From Calothrix sp. PCC 7103 (GTDB lineage Bacteria > Cyanobacteriota > Cyanobacteriia > Cyanobacteriales > Nostocaceae): 64,000 nucleotides of DNA. The stretch lies in assembly GCF_000331305.1 (NCBI RefSeq), contig NZ_KB217478.1:1843679-1907678 (forward strand), written 5' to 3'. The position numbers were made by a program, and so were the translations under genes. The notes under the pieces are model-generated. The model searched no databases. It saw nothing but the letters and a program-made list of their open reading frames with translations, and was not told the DNA's origin. Shown here in pieces: positions 1 to 8,772 of this stretch; position 1 is the stretch's first letter; each line of letters opens with the position of its first letter.

Positions 1-515
1 CTAGATTTATCGCTTCTAAAGATAGTCTAATTAAGCTACCGAAAGGCTATTTTTTTCAAGCAGCAGAATACAATCCATTGTTAGGTAATATCAAAAGAGA
101 GTTTGCCGAATTAGATGATGCACTTATAGAGCTTGATATCTTTAAAAATTTAGTATTCGCGTTTAGTGATTCTTGTAAGCTTCATCCGGAAGCCGAAATA
201 GGAGTGCATCAGATTAGAATTACCTGTTCACAGCATAATTCAGGAAATCCGGCGCCAGAAGGTATTCATAGAGATGGGACTAATTTTATCGGTATCTTCT
301 CTGTTGACCGAGAGAATATTCAAGGTGGAGAAACCCATTTATATGTAAATAGAAAAGAGAATCCTGTTTTTAGTAAAGTATTAAATCCGGGAGAGCTATT
401 ATTGGTTAATGACCATGAATTTCTCCACTTTACAACTCCTATCAAGCCTATAGTTGAAGCGAAAGGAACCAGAGATGTTTTTGTATTGACTTCTCCAAGT
501 TTGCTTTCTGATTGA
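1..515 (+). CDS. 2OG-Fe(II) dioxygenase family protein (5' end outside window)
   Basis: The reading frame is open from base 3 to the stop at 513-515, and the residues before the first possible start (TTG at 78) already look like family sequence (FFQAAEYNPLLGNIKREF), so the gene begins upstream of the window. The family resembles PF10014, cupin-fold 2-oxoglutarate/Fe(II) oxygenases that include amino-acid hydroxylases such as isoleucine 4-hydroxylase. The iron-binding HxD is visible as EGIHRDG, followed by GGETHLY, and the distal His lies in NDHEFLHFTTP. The substrate cannot be told from the sequence; a free amino acid is an inference from the family. It lies upstream of, but is not obviously in an operon with, the BtaA-like cassette. 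Confidence 0.75.
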   Translation, partial: RFIASKDSLIKLPKGYFFQAAEYNPLLGNIKREFAELDDALIELDIFKNLVFAFSDSCKLHPEAEIGVHQIRITCSQHNSGNPAPEGIHRDGTNFIGIFSVDRENIQGGETHLYVNRKENPVFSKVLNPGELLLVNDHEFLHFTTPIKPIVEAKGTRDVFVLTSPSLLSD

Positions 516-586
516 TAGTTAACGACTTCTAAAGATAAGGCGCCTATTTTCACGCTTCTGTTCTGCCAAAAATTTGTATATTATTT

Positions 587-835
587 TTAAGTTCTACCAC
601 TACGCGCGCATCGTACTAATTTCCTAGATTCAAACATTAATAAACCCAAATTAGCAATACCCAACGTAAAAGCTATTGCCCCTATTACCCCATGTAATTC
701 TGGGGTTTTTCTCATTTGTTCATCCCAAGCAAGCCAAAGAACAGGAAAAGTGTGTATTGCTCCTGCTGCTATCAAGGCGATTGCAGCTAATAATTTTATA
801 TAGTGTATAATAAAGAACTTTGTATTACGTAACAA
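587..835 (-). CDS. small two-helix membrane protein, unknown
   Basis: This 82-residue protein starts with TTG at 835, preceded by a good ribosome-binding site (GGTGGAAAC, about 5 bases away). Residues about 13-35 and 48-70 are hydrophobic and would span the membrane, with a short charged loop (DEQMRKTPELHG) between them and a basic tail. No family was recognised. It reads away from the BtaA-like gene, with about 100 bp of shared upstream DNA. The well-placed ribosome-binding site and the two clean hydrophobic segments favour a real gene, but the TTG start and the lack of a known relative keep this tentative. Confidence 0.45.
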   Translation of the reverse strand: MLRNTKFFIIHYIKLLAAIALIAAGAIHTFPVLWLAWDEQMRKTPELHGVIGAIAFTLGIANLGLLMFESRKLVRCARSGRT

Positions 836-936
836 GTTTCCACCATATATGTATTAAATTAAATCATACTTACATGGGGGAATGATAGAAATCCGATTGA
901 TTTGCCATTAAAAACATAAATTTTTAAATTACTTAA

Positions 937-2037
937 ATGCCAAGTGAAATTAGTTACAAAGCAGATTTTTCTGAAATTCGCTATGCCCAGTGTTGGGAGG
1001 ATACTGATATACTGTTGGATGCTCTAGATATTCAGCCTGGTGACGTTTGCTTATCTATTGCTTCTGCTGGTGATAATACCCTAGCAATGTTAAGCCAAAG
1101 TCCAGCTAGAGTAATTGCAGTAGACATTAATCCTGCACAAATTGCCTGCTTAGAGTTACGAGTTGCAGCTTACCGAGAACTTAGTCATCCTGAATTACTG
1201 GTGTTAATTGGCTCACTGCCTGGAGACGGCGCCTATAGAATTAGTTTATATCATCGTTGTCGCCCTCAGCTATCTATAGTTACCCGTGAATTTTGGGATA
1301 AACATAGCAGAGCAATCGTGCAAGGTATTGGAGCAGCAGGTAAATTCGAGCGCTATTTAAGTTTGTTTCGCTCAATCTTACCTTTAATTCACAATCAGGA
1401 CATTATCACCGAAGCTACTAAAGAAAAAACAGAAATAGAACGTCATATATTTTACCAGCAACATTGGAATAATCGTCGTTGGCAGTTGTTCTTCAGAATC
1501 TTCTTTTCTCAGTTCATACTAGGTCGTCTAGGGCGCCACCCAAGTTTTTTTGAATACGCTCAAAAAAATGTGGCAGAGCATTTATTACAACGTACTGCTT
1601 ATGCAATGACGACAATAAACCCTTATGATAACCCTTACCTGCAATGGATTGCCACAGGGCAACACCTGACAGCATTACCATATGCTTTGCGTCCCGAAAA
1701 CTTTGAGATAATTCGCGCAAACCTCGACCGTTTAGAGTGGCAATGCACAGCAATTGAAGATTTACTAAAAAATCTAGATTGTGATTTTATCCATAAATAT
1801 AACTTAAGTAATATTTTTGAGTACATGTCTAATCAAAATTACGAGACTTTGCTCAGAAAGCTTATACGTGTAGGAAAAAGTAGCGCACGGTTAGCTTACT
1901 GGAATTTACTTGTAAAACGTTCTCGTCCCGAAGATATGAAGAATTTATTATATTCTCTCACTTCGGAGGCTACTAGGCTGTATCAACAAGATAAAGCTTT
2001 TTTTTACAGTGCCTTCATTTTGGAAGAGATTATTTGA
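937..2037 (+). CDS. BtaA-like S-adenosylmethionine 3-amino-3-carboxypropyl transferase (DUF3419)
   Basis: This 366-residue protein matches the DUF3419/BtaA family. BtaA moves the 3-amino-3-carboxypropyl group of S-adenosylmethionine onto diacylglycerol in betaine-lipid synthesis. The N-terminal YAQCWEDTDILLDAL (about 16-30), the glycine-poor SAM loop SIASAGDNTL (40-49) and AVDINPAQ (61-68) are the family signatures. Many relatives act on unknown acceptors, so diacylglycerol is not assured. No btaB-type N-methyltransferase follows, which argues against betaine lipid as the product. Instead a GNAT gene begins one base after this stop, indicating translational coupling, and an AMP ligase lies downstream. 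The two would be consistent with N-acylation of the transferred amino group (inference). Confidence 0.8.
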   Translation: MPSEISYKADFSEIRYAQCWEDTDILLDALDIQPGDVCLSIASAGDNTLAMLSQSPARVIAVDINPAQIACLELRVAAYRELSHPELLVLIGSLPGDGAYRISLYHRCRPQLSIVTREFWDKHSRAIVQGIGAAGKFERYLSLFRSILPLIHNQDIITEATKEKTEIERHIFYQQHWNNRRWQLFFRIFFSQFILGRLGRHPSFFEYAQKNVAEHLLQRTAYAMTTINPYDNPYLQWIATGQHLTALPYALRPENFEIIRANLDRLEWQCTAIEDLLKNLDCDFIHKYNLSNIFEYMSNQNYETLLRKLIRVGKSSARLAYWNLLVKRSRPEDMKNLLYSLTSEATRLYQQDKAFFYSAFILEEII

Positions 2038-2038
2038 A

Positions 2039-2974
2039 ATGCAAAAATTGATTTCTCATAACTTTGTGCAAACGAAAGATGTTACAGACGCTGATGCTCA
2101 TTGGCAACTCATAAACAACACCCAGGTAATAGGGCAATACTCTCTATGGTGGAAAAACACACCCTCACTCAATGGATGTAAACTTGGTTATATCGGACAC
2201 TACGAAGTACTTAATGAAAATGCGACAGAAGTATTAGCACATGCTTGTAAGCAACTTGCTTCCCTTGGTTGTAATTTAGCAGTTGCACCAATCGATGGCA
2301 ATACATGGAAGCGTTATAGATTATTAACAGAGCGAGGTGTACACCCAGCTTTTTTCTTAGAACCCAATAACCCAGAAAATTGGCGCCAACACTTTATAGA
2401 GCAAGATTTTGCACCACTGGCTAATTATAGTTCCAGTTTAAACACTGATTTAAAACAAATAGATTCTCGTTTGCAATTCGTTAAACAACGATGTGAACAA
2501 GCAAACATTCGCATTCGCACATTAAATTTACAAAATCAAGAGCAAGAGCTACATCATATTTATAATATTGCAATTCAGAGCTTTAGGAATAATTTTCTAT
2601 TTACACCAATTAACGAAGCTCAATTTATTGCCCAATATCAATCATTATTACCGTACATACAACCAGAATTAGTATTAATTGCAGAACATGAGCAAAATCC
2701 AGTGGGTTTTTTATTTGCTATCCCAGATTGGCTACAAAAACAGCGAGGAGAACCTGTAAATACCATCATTATTAAAACCGTTGCCATCTTACCAAAACGT
2801 ATATACGCTGGACTAGGCAATTTACTCGTAGCTCAATGTCAGCAAATAGCTCACCAACTCGGATATTCGCAAGCTATCCACGCTTTAATGCACGACGCAA
2901 ACCCTTCCCGTAATTTAAGCAGTCGCTATGCAACGACAATACGTCGTTATAGTCTTTTTAGCAAAAAACTTTAA
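2039..2974 (+). CDS. GNAT-family N-acyltransferase
   Basis: The chosen ATG at 2039 lies one base past the stop of the BtaA-like gene, with GGAAGAG about 10 bases upstream; a GTG at 2009 would add 10 residues and overlap that gene. The 311-residue protein is longer than a single GNAT domain. The C-terminal half carries the GNAT-like pattern: a strand (LVLIAEHEQNPVGFLFAIPD), then TIIIKTVAILPKRIYAGLGNLL as the acyl-CoA-binding strand and loop, and a final LGYSQAIHALMHDANPSR. The N-terminal half may be a degenerate second GNAT fold. The donor and acceptor are unknown. Tight coupling to the BtaA-like gene suggests that it acylates the amine made by that enzyme. Confidence 0.72.
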   Translation: MQKLISHNFVQTKDVTDADAHWQLINNTQVIGQYSLWWKNTPSLNGCKLGYIGHYEVLNENATEVLAHACKQLASLGCNLAVAPIDGNTWKRYRLLTERGVHPAFFLEPNNPENWRQHFIEQDFAPLANYSSSLNTDLKQIDSRLQFVKQRCEQANIRIRTLNLQNQEQELHHIYNIAIQSFRNNFLFTPINEAQFIAQYQSLLPYIQPELVLIAEHEQNPVGFLFAIPDWLQKQRGEPVNTIIIKTVAILPKRIYAGLGNLLVAQCQQIAHQLGYSQAIHALMHDANPSRNLSSRYATTIRRYSLFSKKL

Positions 2975-2983
2975 ATTAAAATG

Positions 2984-3357
2984 CTAAATTGTCATTCTGA
3001 GCGCAGCGAAGAATCTATAGTCTCAATATATACCCAAATCCTAAATTGTCATTCTGAGCGCAGCGAAGAATCTATAAGTCTCAATGTATACCCAAATCCT
3101 AAATTGTCATTCTGAGCGCAGCGAAGAATCTATAAGTCTCAATATATACTCAGATGCTTCACTACGTTCAGCATGACATTTGAGCGTGTAGCAAATACTC
3201 CCTTCACGCTCAAAGAATACCGAAAATGAACGAACCGCAAAGGACGCAAAGGACGCAAAGGAAGAGGGAGAATTTATAGGTAATCTTCTAACAGGAAGGG
3301 AGTAATATATACTCACAATATATATTTAGATGCTTCACTACGTTCAGCATGACATTT
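2984..3357. repeat. tandem and half copies of an imperfect palindromic repeat
   Basis: Three head-to-tail copies of a 57-58 bp unit start at 2984, 3041 and 3099. Each contains GTCATTCTGAGCGCAGCGAA followed by GAATCTATA and TCTCAATATATACCCAAAT, and they are nearly identical. After the third copy comes the opposite arm (GATGCTTCACTACGTTCAGC, about 3152-3180), repeated at 3328-3357. The two arms are diverged reverse complements of each other, so the array is a rearranged member of the palindromic family also found at 25364, 36546, 40352 and 43567. A hairpin (TTTGAGCGTG...CACGCTCAAA) spans 3179-3214. Short apparent reading frames here are by-products of the repeat. Confidence 0.85.
3237..3262. 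repeat. 9-bp short tandem repeat (GCAAAGGAC)
   Basis: Almost three copies of the nonamer GCAAAGGAC follow one another within the gap between the GNAT and AMP-ligase genes. Short tandemly repeated repetitive sequences of this kind are common in intergenic DNA of heterocyst-forming cyanobacteria. Confidence 0.7.
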
Positions 3358-3380
3358 AAAACATACTCTTAAATAAAAGA

Positions 3381-4955
3381 ATGAATATTATTACCATATT
3401 AAAACAATTTGCTACTACCCAGGCTGAATTACCAGCAATAATAGACACTTATAAAAAATGTCCTCGAACAACAACATTTGCAGATCTAGAAAAAGCATCT
3501 GCCATTACAGCGACTTTATTACAACAAAAAGGGTTACAACCTGGAGATGCAGTACTAGTATTTCATCCCATGTCGGCAGAACTTTATATTATTCTTGCTG
3601 CTTTATTCCGCTTGGGACTAATTGCCATGTTCCTTGACCCTGGTGTCGGTAAAAATCACATAAATGACTGCTGTAACTTATACACTCCAAAAGCACTAAT
3701 TGCCAATTCTAGAGCCTATTTACTATGCTTACAATCACAAGCTTTACAACGTATACCTTTAAAATTTGCCATTGGTTGCCCTATACCAGGTGCCATATCT
3801 TTGAATTATACCCAACAGGCGCCGTATGATATTTCTAGTAAAATTTTTACAGCTACAAAAGATAGCCCAGCTTTACTAACATTTACTAGTGGAAGTACAG
3901 GAAAACCCAAAGCAGCATTACGCACCCACGGATTTTTACTAGCTCAACACCAAGCTTTAGTTAATACCCTGCAACTTCAAGCGCAACAACTAGATTTAAC
4001 AACCTTACCAATTTTTGTCCTTGCCAATTTAGCATCTGGTTTAACTAGCTTAATTCCAAATGCAGATTTACGAAAACCAGGAGCAATAAATCCCGCTCCA
4101 GTCATAGCTCAGATTTTAACTCATCAACCTTCACGAACGGTTGCATCACCTGGTTTTTTATCAAGGTTGACCGCATATTGCTTACAACATAACTTAACTT
4201 TACCCAGCTTAGAGAAAATTTTTGTTGGTGGGGCGCCAGTAATGCCAAACTCATTAATAGAATTACACAAAATGGCGCCCAATAGTCAAATTACAACAGT
4301 ATATGGGTCCACAGAAGCAGAACCCATAGCTTACTCCCATCATCACCAAACAGAAGACATAGCAACCACATTAACAGGAGGAGGATTGCTAGTTGGAAAA
4401 CCCGTAGACAGCATTCAATTAAGAATTTTGCCTCAATGTTGGGGTAAACCTCTCAGTCCTTACACCCATGCTGAATTTACTGCTGCTTGCCAACCAATAG
4501 GAACCCCAGGAGAAATAGTCGTTAGTGGAAACCACGTTTTATCTAGTTATCTTAATGGTGATGGTAACGAAGAAACAAAATTTACAGTCGAAGGTACTTC
4601 TTGGCACCGAACGGGTGATACTGGATATATAGATAATCAAGGTCGCTTATGGTTACTAGGTCGTTGTATAGGCTGTATTGATGATGATTATGGGACTCTT
4701 TATCCTTTAGCTGTAGAAGGAATCATGCAAAATCATCCTGATATCCGTCATAGCGCAGTAATTGTCCATCAAGGTCAGCGAACTTTAGTAGTAGAGTTAA
4801 ATAAACCTAGTTACCAAATAGATTGGAAACCTGTGAGAGATTCTTTAGAAAATATGCACATTCAAAAAATTAAGGTGTGCAAAAAATTTCCCTTAGATAA
4901 ACGACACAATGCCAAAATTGATTATCCCGCACTGTTAAAACTTTCTTTAAGATGA
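3381..4955 (+). CDS. OleC-like AMP-dependent ligase (acyl-activating enzyme)
   Basis: This 524-residue adenylate-forming enzyme has all core motifs in order: TSGSTGKPK (169-177, P-loop-like A3), VYGSTEAEP (A5, about 314-322), WHRTGDTGYID (A7) and the C-terminal catalytic lysine in DKRHNAKIDYPAL (A10). The A10 block and overall layout resemble the OleC/beta-lactone synthetase and fatty-acyl-AMP ligase branch rather than peptide synthetase domains; there is no carrier or condensation domain. The likely substrate is a fatty or hydroxy acid (inference). It follows the BtaA-like and GNAT genes in the same direction but across about 400 bp of repeats, so co-transcription is possible but not shown. 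Together they suggest a small acyl-amino-acid pathway. Confidence 0.8.
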   Translation: MNIITILKQFATTQAELPAIIDTYKKCPRTTTFADLEKASAITATLLQQKGLQPGDAVLVFHPMSAELYIILAALFRLGLIAMFLDPGVGKNHINDCCNLYTPKALIANSRAYLLCLQSQALQRIPLKFAIGCPIPGAISLNYTQQAPYDISSKIFTATKDSPALLTFTSGSTGKPKAALRTHGFLLAQHQALVNTLQLQAQQLDLTTLPIFVLANLASGLTSLIPNADLRKPGAINPAPVIAQILTHQPSRTVASPGFLSRLTAYCLQHNLTLPSLEKIFVGGAPVMPNSLIELHKMAPNSQITTVYGSTEAEPIAYSHHHQTEDIATTLTGGGLLVGKPVDSIQLRILPQCWGKPLSPYTHAEFTAACQPIGTPGEIVVSGNHVLSSYLNGDGNEETKFTVEGTSWHRTGDTGYIDNQGRLWLLGRCIGCIDDDYGTLYPLAVEGIMQNHPDIRHSAVIVHQGQRTLVVELNKPSYQIDWKPVRDSLENMHIQKIKVCKKFPLDKRHNAKIDYPALLKLSLR

Positions 4956-4965
4956 CATAGTTTTT

Positions 4966-4998
4966 TTACCACAGAGACACAGAGTTCACAGAGAGAAG
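4966..4998. repeat. CACAGAG-type short repeat
   Basis: The stretch reads ACCACAGAGACACAGAG followed by TTCACAGAGAG. The same heptad-like sequence recurs at 16390, twice as an inverted pair at 33079-33154, and in the opposite orientation at 63526. It is a dispersed intergenic repeat of the CACAGAG class common in filamentous cyanobacteria. Confidence 0.7.
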
Positions 4999-5179
4999 AG
5001 TGCGGGGTCATTATGTTCTTGGTCAGGCTTCGACATAATTACTCGACCATCGAGTTGAAAAGTGTAAATAATTTTATTATACTTGTTTTACTATAGCGGC
5101 GTTTGATTGGTTCCGAGCTAAAATAATTTTAATTAATTTATGAAAAATAACCAAGCTAGTCTTAGTATAATTATAGCCT

Positions 5180-5785
5180 ATGACTTATACACCGCCTAAA
5201 CTTTTAACTTTCGAGCAATTTATAACTGAATATGCAGATAACCCCCAGTATGAACTAATTGATGGAGAGCTACGTGACATGGAACCGACGGGTCCTCATG
5301 AAGATGTCTCAGGAAATATTGCTGGTAGGATTTATACCGAAATTTATCGTTTAAATTTAAACTGGCTAATTCCGAGAACCTGTCTAATCAAACCACCATA
5401 CGCCGAAGCAACAGCACTACGTCCTGACGTAATTGTTTTAGATAGAGCAAAACTTAGTCAAGAACCCCTGTGGCAAAGAGAACCTATAATTTGTAATGGC
5501 GCCACAATTAAATTTGTTGCCGAAGTTGTTAGCACTAACTGGCAAGACGACTACGCTAGAAAAGTAGAAGAATATGCTTTTCTTGAAATTCCAGAGTATT
5601 GGATTGTAGATTTTCGCGGTCTAGGTGGTTTAGAATTCATTGGCAGTCCAAAACAACCTACTTTTACAGTCTGCCAGCTAGTTAATGGTAGATACCAAAA
5701 GCAACAATATCGCTTGAAAGATACAATTACCTCTAGCCTTTTTCCAAACTTGCAGCTTAAACTCGAAAACCTTATACCACAATAA
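5180..5785 (+). CDS. Uma2-family (DUF820) putative nuclease
   Basis: This 201-residue protein has the Uma2 pattern: FEQFITEYADNPQYELIDGEL at the N-terminus, the LRPDVIVLD acidic strand in the middle and FVAEVVSTNWQDDYARKVEEYAFLEIPEYWIVDF toward the end. These give the PD-(D/E)xK-like residues D, E and K. Uma2 proteins are greatly expanded in cyanobacteria, are predicted nucleases with restriction-endonuclease folds, and their roles are mostly unknown. It is flanked by repeat-bearing intergenic DNA on both sides and has no obvious operon partner. Confidence 0.85.
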   Translation: MTYTPPKLLTFEQFITEYADNPQYELIDGELRDMEPTGPHEDVSGNIAGRIYTEIYRLNLNWLIPRTCLIKPPYAEATALRPDVIVLDRAKLSQEPLWQREPIICNGATIKFVAEVVSTNWQDDYARKVEEYAFLEIPEYWIVDFRGLGGLEFIGSPKQPTFTVCQLVNGRYQKQQYRLKDTITSSLFPNLQLKLENLIPQ

Positions 5786-5823
5786 AAACAGAATCAAAAA
5801 ACTATTAAATAATTATGGCGTAA

Positions 5824-5931
5824 GTATCTCAACGTGTAAGAGGTCGTATTTTACCACCTTTACCAATTGACCTAGAAGTTGTTCAGCGCGAACAGGTATT
5901 TTGCCACTCAAGTGAAAAATCTAAGGTATAG
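5824..5931 (+). pseudogene. possible gene remnant (35 codons)
   Basis: The frame from 5824 to the TAG at 5929-5931 reads like real protein (RGRILPPLPIDLEVVQREQV) but is preceded at once by a TAA and has no start codon. It sits in the 350-bp gap between the Uma2 and M48 genes. The rest of that gap (to 6133) contains a degenerate half-copy of the palindromic repeat near 5990 (GATTCTTCGCTACGTGAC) and nothing else seen. It could also be chance. Confidence 0.25.
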
Positions 5932-6133
5932 CGTTGCCCAAAGTCGTCACGTCGTCCCAATCATTAATTTGTTGGATAACTCTTAGATTCTTCGCTACGT
6001 GACTAATGACAGGTAAATATACGTATATAAAGTAGATTTTTATACTTTTTGTGAAGTTTCCGAAATAGCAGTGACGAATCTTGAATATATGATTATCCAT
6101 GAATTGTAGGCGCCTCCTACTAGAGGAAGTAAT

Positions 6134-8128
6134 ATGTCATTGCAATCTGGGTTAGATGCCCTAAAAAGTGGAAATTATCAAGAAGCTATTGAACTGCTAG
6201 AAGATTTTTGTCGCGGTGAGAGTGCTGGAACCCCTGACTATGCGAAAGCGCAGATGGGTTTGGTTAAAGCTTATCAACGTGTTGGTCAAGTCGAACAAGC
6301 AATGACGCTGTGTCAGCAATTGATGCATAGCGAAAATTCGCAGGTTTCGGAGTGGGCTAAGCTTACTTACCAAAGTTTAAATTCATCACAAGCACAATCA
6401 CAACAAACTGGCGCCCATACAGCAGGACGTGCAGCTACTGCTGGTGTCAAACTCGCAATGGGTGGTGTGGGTGGTAGTTTGGCGTTAGCGTCGGGAGTTA
6501 CCATATCCTTGCTATTTGGAATGGTGTTTGTGTTGGGGTTGGTGGTAGTATTAATTTTGGGTAGTGATAATCCTACTCAAGGGTTAATATTTGCTGTTGC
6601 GATAACCCTGATATTTAATACTCTAACTTTCTTCTTGGCGCCGTTTTTGATGGACTTAACTCAATCGTGGCTTTATCAAACACGTTGGGTTGATTTTTCG
6701 GATATTGAAATTCGTAGTCCAGAAACAGCGCGCGTACTACGTCGAGTTTGCCAGCAGAAAAATCTCAAAATGCCACGTTTGGGAATTATTAGTGACAATA
6801 ACCCAACGGCATTTACTTACGGGTCATTACCTAACAGCGCGCGTTTGGTTGTGAGTGAAGGACTGTTTAAATACTTAGACGATGACGAAATTGCTACTGT
6901 TTACGCTCATGAATTAGGACATATTGTCCATTGGGACTTTGCTGTAATGACCGTTGCATCTACTTTGGTGCAAATTTGTTACTTGATTTACGTTACGTTC
7001 AGACAATTTGGACGTGGTGGTGGTGATAATAAAATCAAAGATGCTCTGCAAACAGCAGCTATCACCGCTTATGTATTTTATATAGTCGGCACATATATGG
7101 TGCTGTACTTATCGCGAACAAGAGAATATTTCGCTGACCACTTTGCCGCTGAAAGTACAGGTAATCCGAACGGACTTTCGCGTGCTTTGGTAAAAATCGC
7201 TTACGGCATTGTTGAAGAAGGTTCGCGTAGTAAAGAACCTAGTCGCTTAATTGAAGGTACTCGCGCGCTAGGTATCTATGATGCTAAAGCTGCTAGTTCA
7301 ACAGGAACTGCGTATCGCGTTGCTTCCGATAAGCAAAAAGTTGGGCGCGTTTTCTTGTGGGATATGTTTAACCCTTGGGGCGCCTGGATGGAATTAAATT
7401 CTACTCACCCATTGACAGGAAAACGAGTTCGTGCTTTAAGTACCTATGCTGAACAATTGGGTTTGGATATTGAATTCGACATGGGTCGAATTGTTGCCGA
7501 AGGTAAAAATCTTAGCAAGAGCAAGTTATATGGAAGCTTTGCTTTAGATGTTGTACTTTACGGCGCCGAAACTATTGGTTTTGTCGGTGGTATCATTGCT
7601 GGTATAGTTTTGGCTGCTGGCGCCAGTGGACATATTGGTTTTATATTTGGTTTACCTTTAATTGGGTTGGGTTTGGGAATACTTATTAAAGCGTTTATTA
7701 TGTACCCAGACTTTAGCCGAGCGACTGCAACCGATGTGTTAACTTTAATGTCAGACCCTTACGCGAGTCCGCTACGTGGTAAACCAGCTAAACTTGAAGG
7801 CGAATTAATTGGACGCGGTGACTCTGGATATAAGTTTGGCTCGGATATGATGCTACAAGACCGTAGTGGTTTATTATATCTACATTACGCATCACGTTTC
7901 GGTCCAATTGGTAATTTCTTGTTTGGGATGAAACGGGTTGAAAGCTTGATAGGTCGTGAAGTTGGAGCCACTGGTTGGTTCCGTCGTGGCGCCGCTTCGT
8001 ACATGGATTTGATAGAACTTAAAAGTGAAAGTGGCACTGTTGTTAACAGCTACCACCGCTTTTGGTCACTTTTATTTGGCAGCATGTTAACAATTGGCGG
8101 TATTGTTTGTGTTGTTTTAGTCAAATAA
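6134..8128 (+). CDS. M48-family zinc metalloprotease with N-terminal TPR region
   Basis: The 664-residue protein begins at ATG 6134 behind GAGGAAG. Residues 1-82 form TPR-like helices (LKSGNYQEAIELLEDF, MGLVKAYQRVGQVEQAM). Two strongly hydrophobic segments follow at about 119-143 and 150-172. The protease domain has the zinc site HELGH at 259-263, with the third ligand in EYFAD at 331-335. A further hydrophobic pair lies at about 470-505, and the C-terminus has an unassigned soluble part plus a last membrane helix. This is the HtpX/Ste24-like arrangement of a membrane-embedded quality-control peptidase, with an extra TPR front end seen in cyanobacterial members. The substrate is unknown. It ends 7 bp from the convergent mtnD. 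Confidence 0.87.
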   Translation: MSLQSGLDALKSGNYQEAIELLEDFCRGESAGTPDYAKAQMGLVKAYQRVGQVEQAMTLCQQLMHSENSQVSEWAKLTYQSLNSSQAQSQQTGAHTAGRAATAGVKLAMGGVGGSLALASGVTISLLFGMVFVLGLVVVLILGSDNPTQGLIFAVAITLIFNTLTFFLAPFLMDLTQSWLYQTRWVDFSDIEIRSPETARVLRRVCQQKNLKMPRLGIISDNNPTAFTYGSLPNSARLVVSEGLFKYLDDDEIATVYAHELGHIVHWDFAVMTVASTLVQICYLIYVTFRQFGRGGGDNKIKDALQTAAITAYVFYIVGTYMVLYLSRTREYFADHFAAESTGNPNGLSRALVKIAYGIVEEGSRSKEPSRLIEGTRALGIYDAKAASSTGTAYRVASDKQKVGRVFLWDMFNPWGAWMELNSTHPLTGKRVRALSTYAEQLGLDIEFDMGRIVAEGKNLSKSKLYGSFALDVVLYGAETIGFVGGIIAGIVLAAGASGHIGFIFGLPLIGLGLGILIKAFIMYPDFSRATATDVLTLMSDPYASPLRGKPAKLEGELIGRGDSGYKFGSDMMLQDRSGLLYLHYASRFGPIGNFLFGMKRVESLIGREVGATGWFRRGAASYMDLIELKSESGTVVNSYHRFWSLLFGSMLTIGGIVCVVLVK

Positions 8129-8135
8129 TCAAAGA

Positions 8136-8690
8136 TTAAACACTAGCTACCTGGCGCCCAACACGAATTTGAATATCTGTATATTCTGGAACCCAGCCAG
8201 CCGTGCCGCAGAAATAGCGCACGGCTTTTACACGTTTTGCAGGTGTCAAAATAAACCAGTGTTGTGTACCTGCTGGAACGTTAATATATTCTTGCGGTTG
8301 CACTGTTAGTTCTACTTGACTACCATCTGGACGGACAAATCCAAAAATTCCTTCACCCGCTACTATATAACGCACTTCATCATCAGCGTGGGCATGAATT
8401 TTATCAAATTTCGATAGCATTGTATCCAAGTTTGGGACTTCTGGATGTAAAACGATTAAGTCTCGCGATGTGTAACCTGCGCTTGAGAGTTCTTTGAAAT
8501 AATGGTCTAGATGACTTAGTACGGTTTCTTTTTGTGTGTCGTCTAGGCTGTCTTGAGCTAGTAATTCGTGTAATTGTGGGTTATCGCCAATTGACCAGTA
8601 GTTAAGGGTTATTCCTAAAGGCGCCAGTTCTTCGATGATTGACTGTAAGTCTGTAAGTTTGCTTCCGTTTTCCATTTGTAAAATCGCCAT
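8136..8690 (-). CDS. mtnD: acireductone dioxygenase
   Basis: MtnD oxidises acireductone to the 2-keto acid precursor of methionine in the methionine salvage pathway. The start is the ATG at 8690, since a near-perfect AAAGGAGG lies 6 bases before it; an in-frame start 24 codons upstream has no such support. The 184-residue product begins MAILQ, as the family does, and has the cupin metal ligands in HAHADDEVRYI and a later QHWF. The salvage genes mtnX and mtnB lie 8 kb away on the other strand, so the pathway is split. The gene upstream encodes a DUF938 methyltransferase, and a hairpin lies between them. Confidence 0.92.
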   Translation of the reverse strand: MAILQMENGSKLTDLQSIIEELAPLGITLNYWSIGDNPQLHELLAQDSLDDTQKETVLSHLDHYFKELSSAGYTSRDLIVLHPEVPNLDTMLSKFDKIHAHADDEVRYIVAGEGIFGFVRPDGSQVELTVQPQEYINVPAGTQHWFILTPAKRVKAVRYFCGTAGWVPEYTDIQIRVGRQVASV

Positions 8691-8738
8691 ATCAACCTCC
8701 TTTGATGTCACCTTTATTAAGGTAGCAAATATTTGTTT

Positions 8739-8760
8739 AACAGGCAGGGATGCCTGTTTC
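8739..8760 (-). terminator. hairpin between the DUF938 gene and mtnD
   Basis: On the minus strand the sequence AACAGGCA-TCCC-TGCCTGTT forms a perfect 8-bp stem with a four-base loop just after the stop of the upstream gene. The following bases are A-rich rather than a clean U-run, so it may be a weak terminator or an attenuating/processing hairpin. Confidence 0.45.
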
Positions 8761-8772
8761 ACAAGAGAGGGA

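Noticed and set aside
2984-3150. The 57-58 bp tandem repeats as a CRISPR array
   Set aside because: The whole unit is repeated with no variable spacers, and the unit belongs to a dispersed palindromic family. No cas genes are near.
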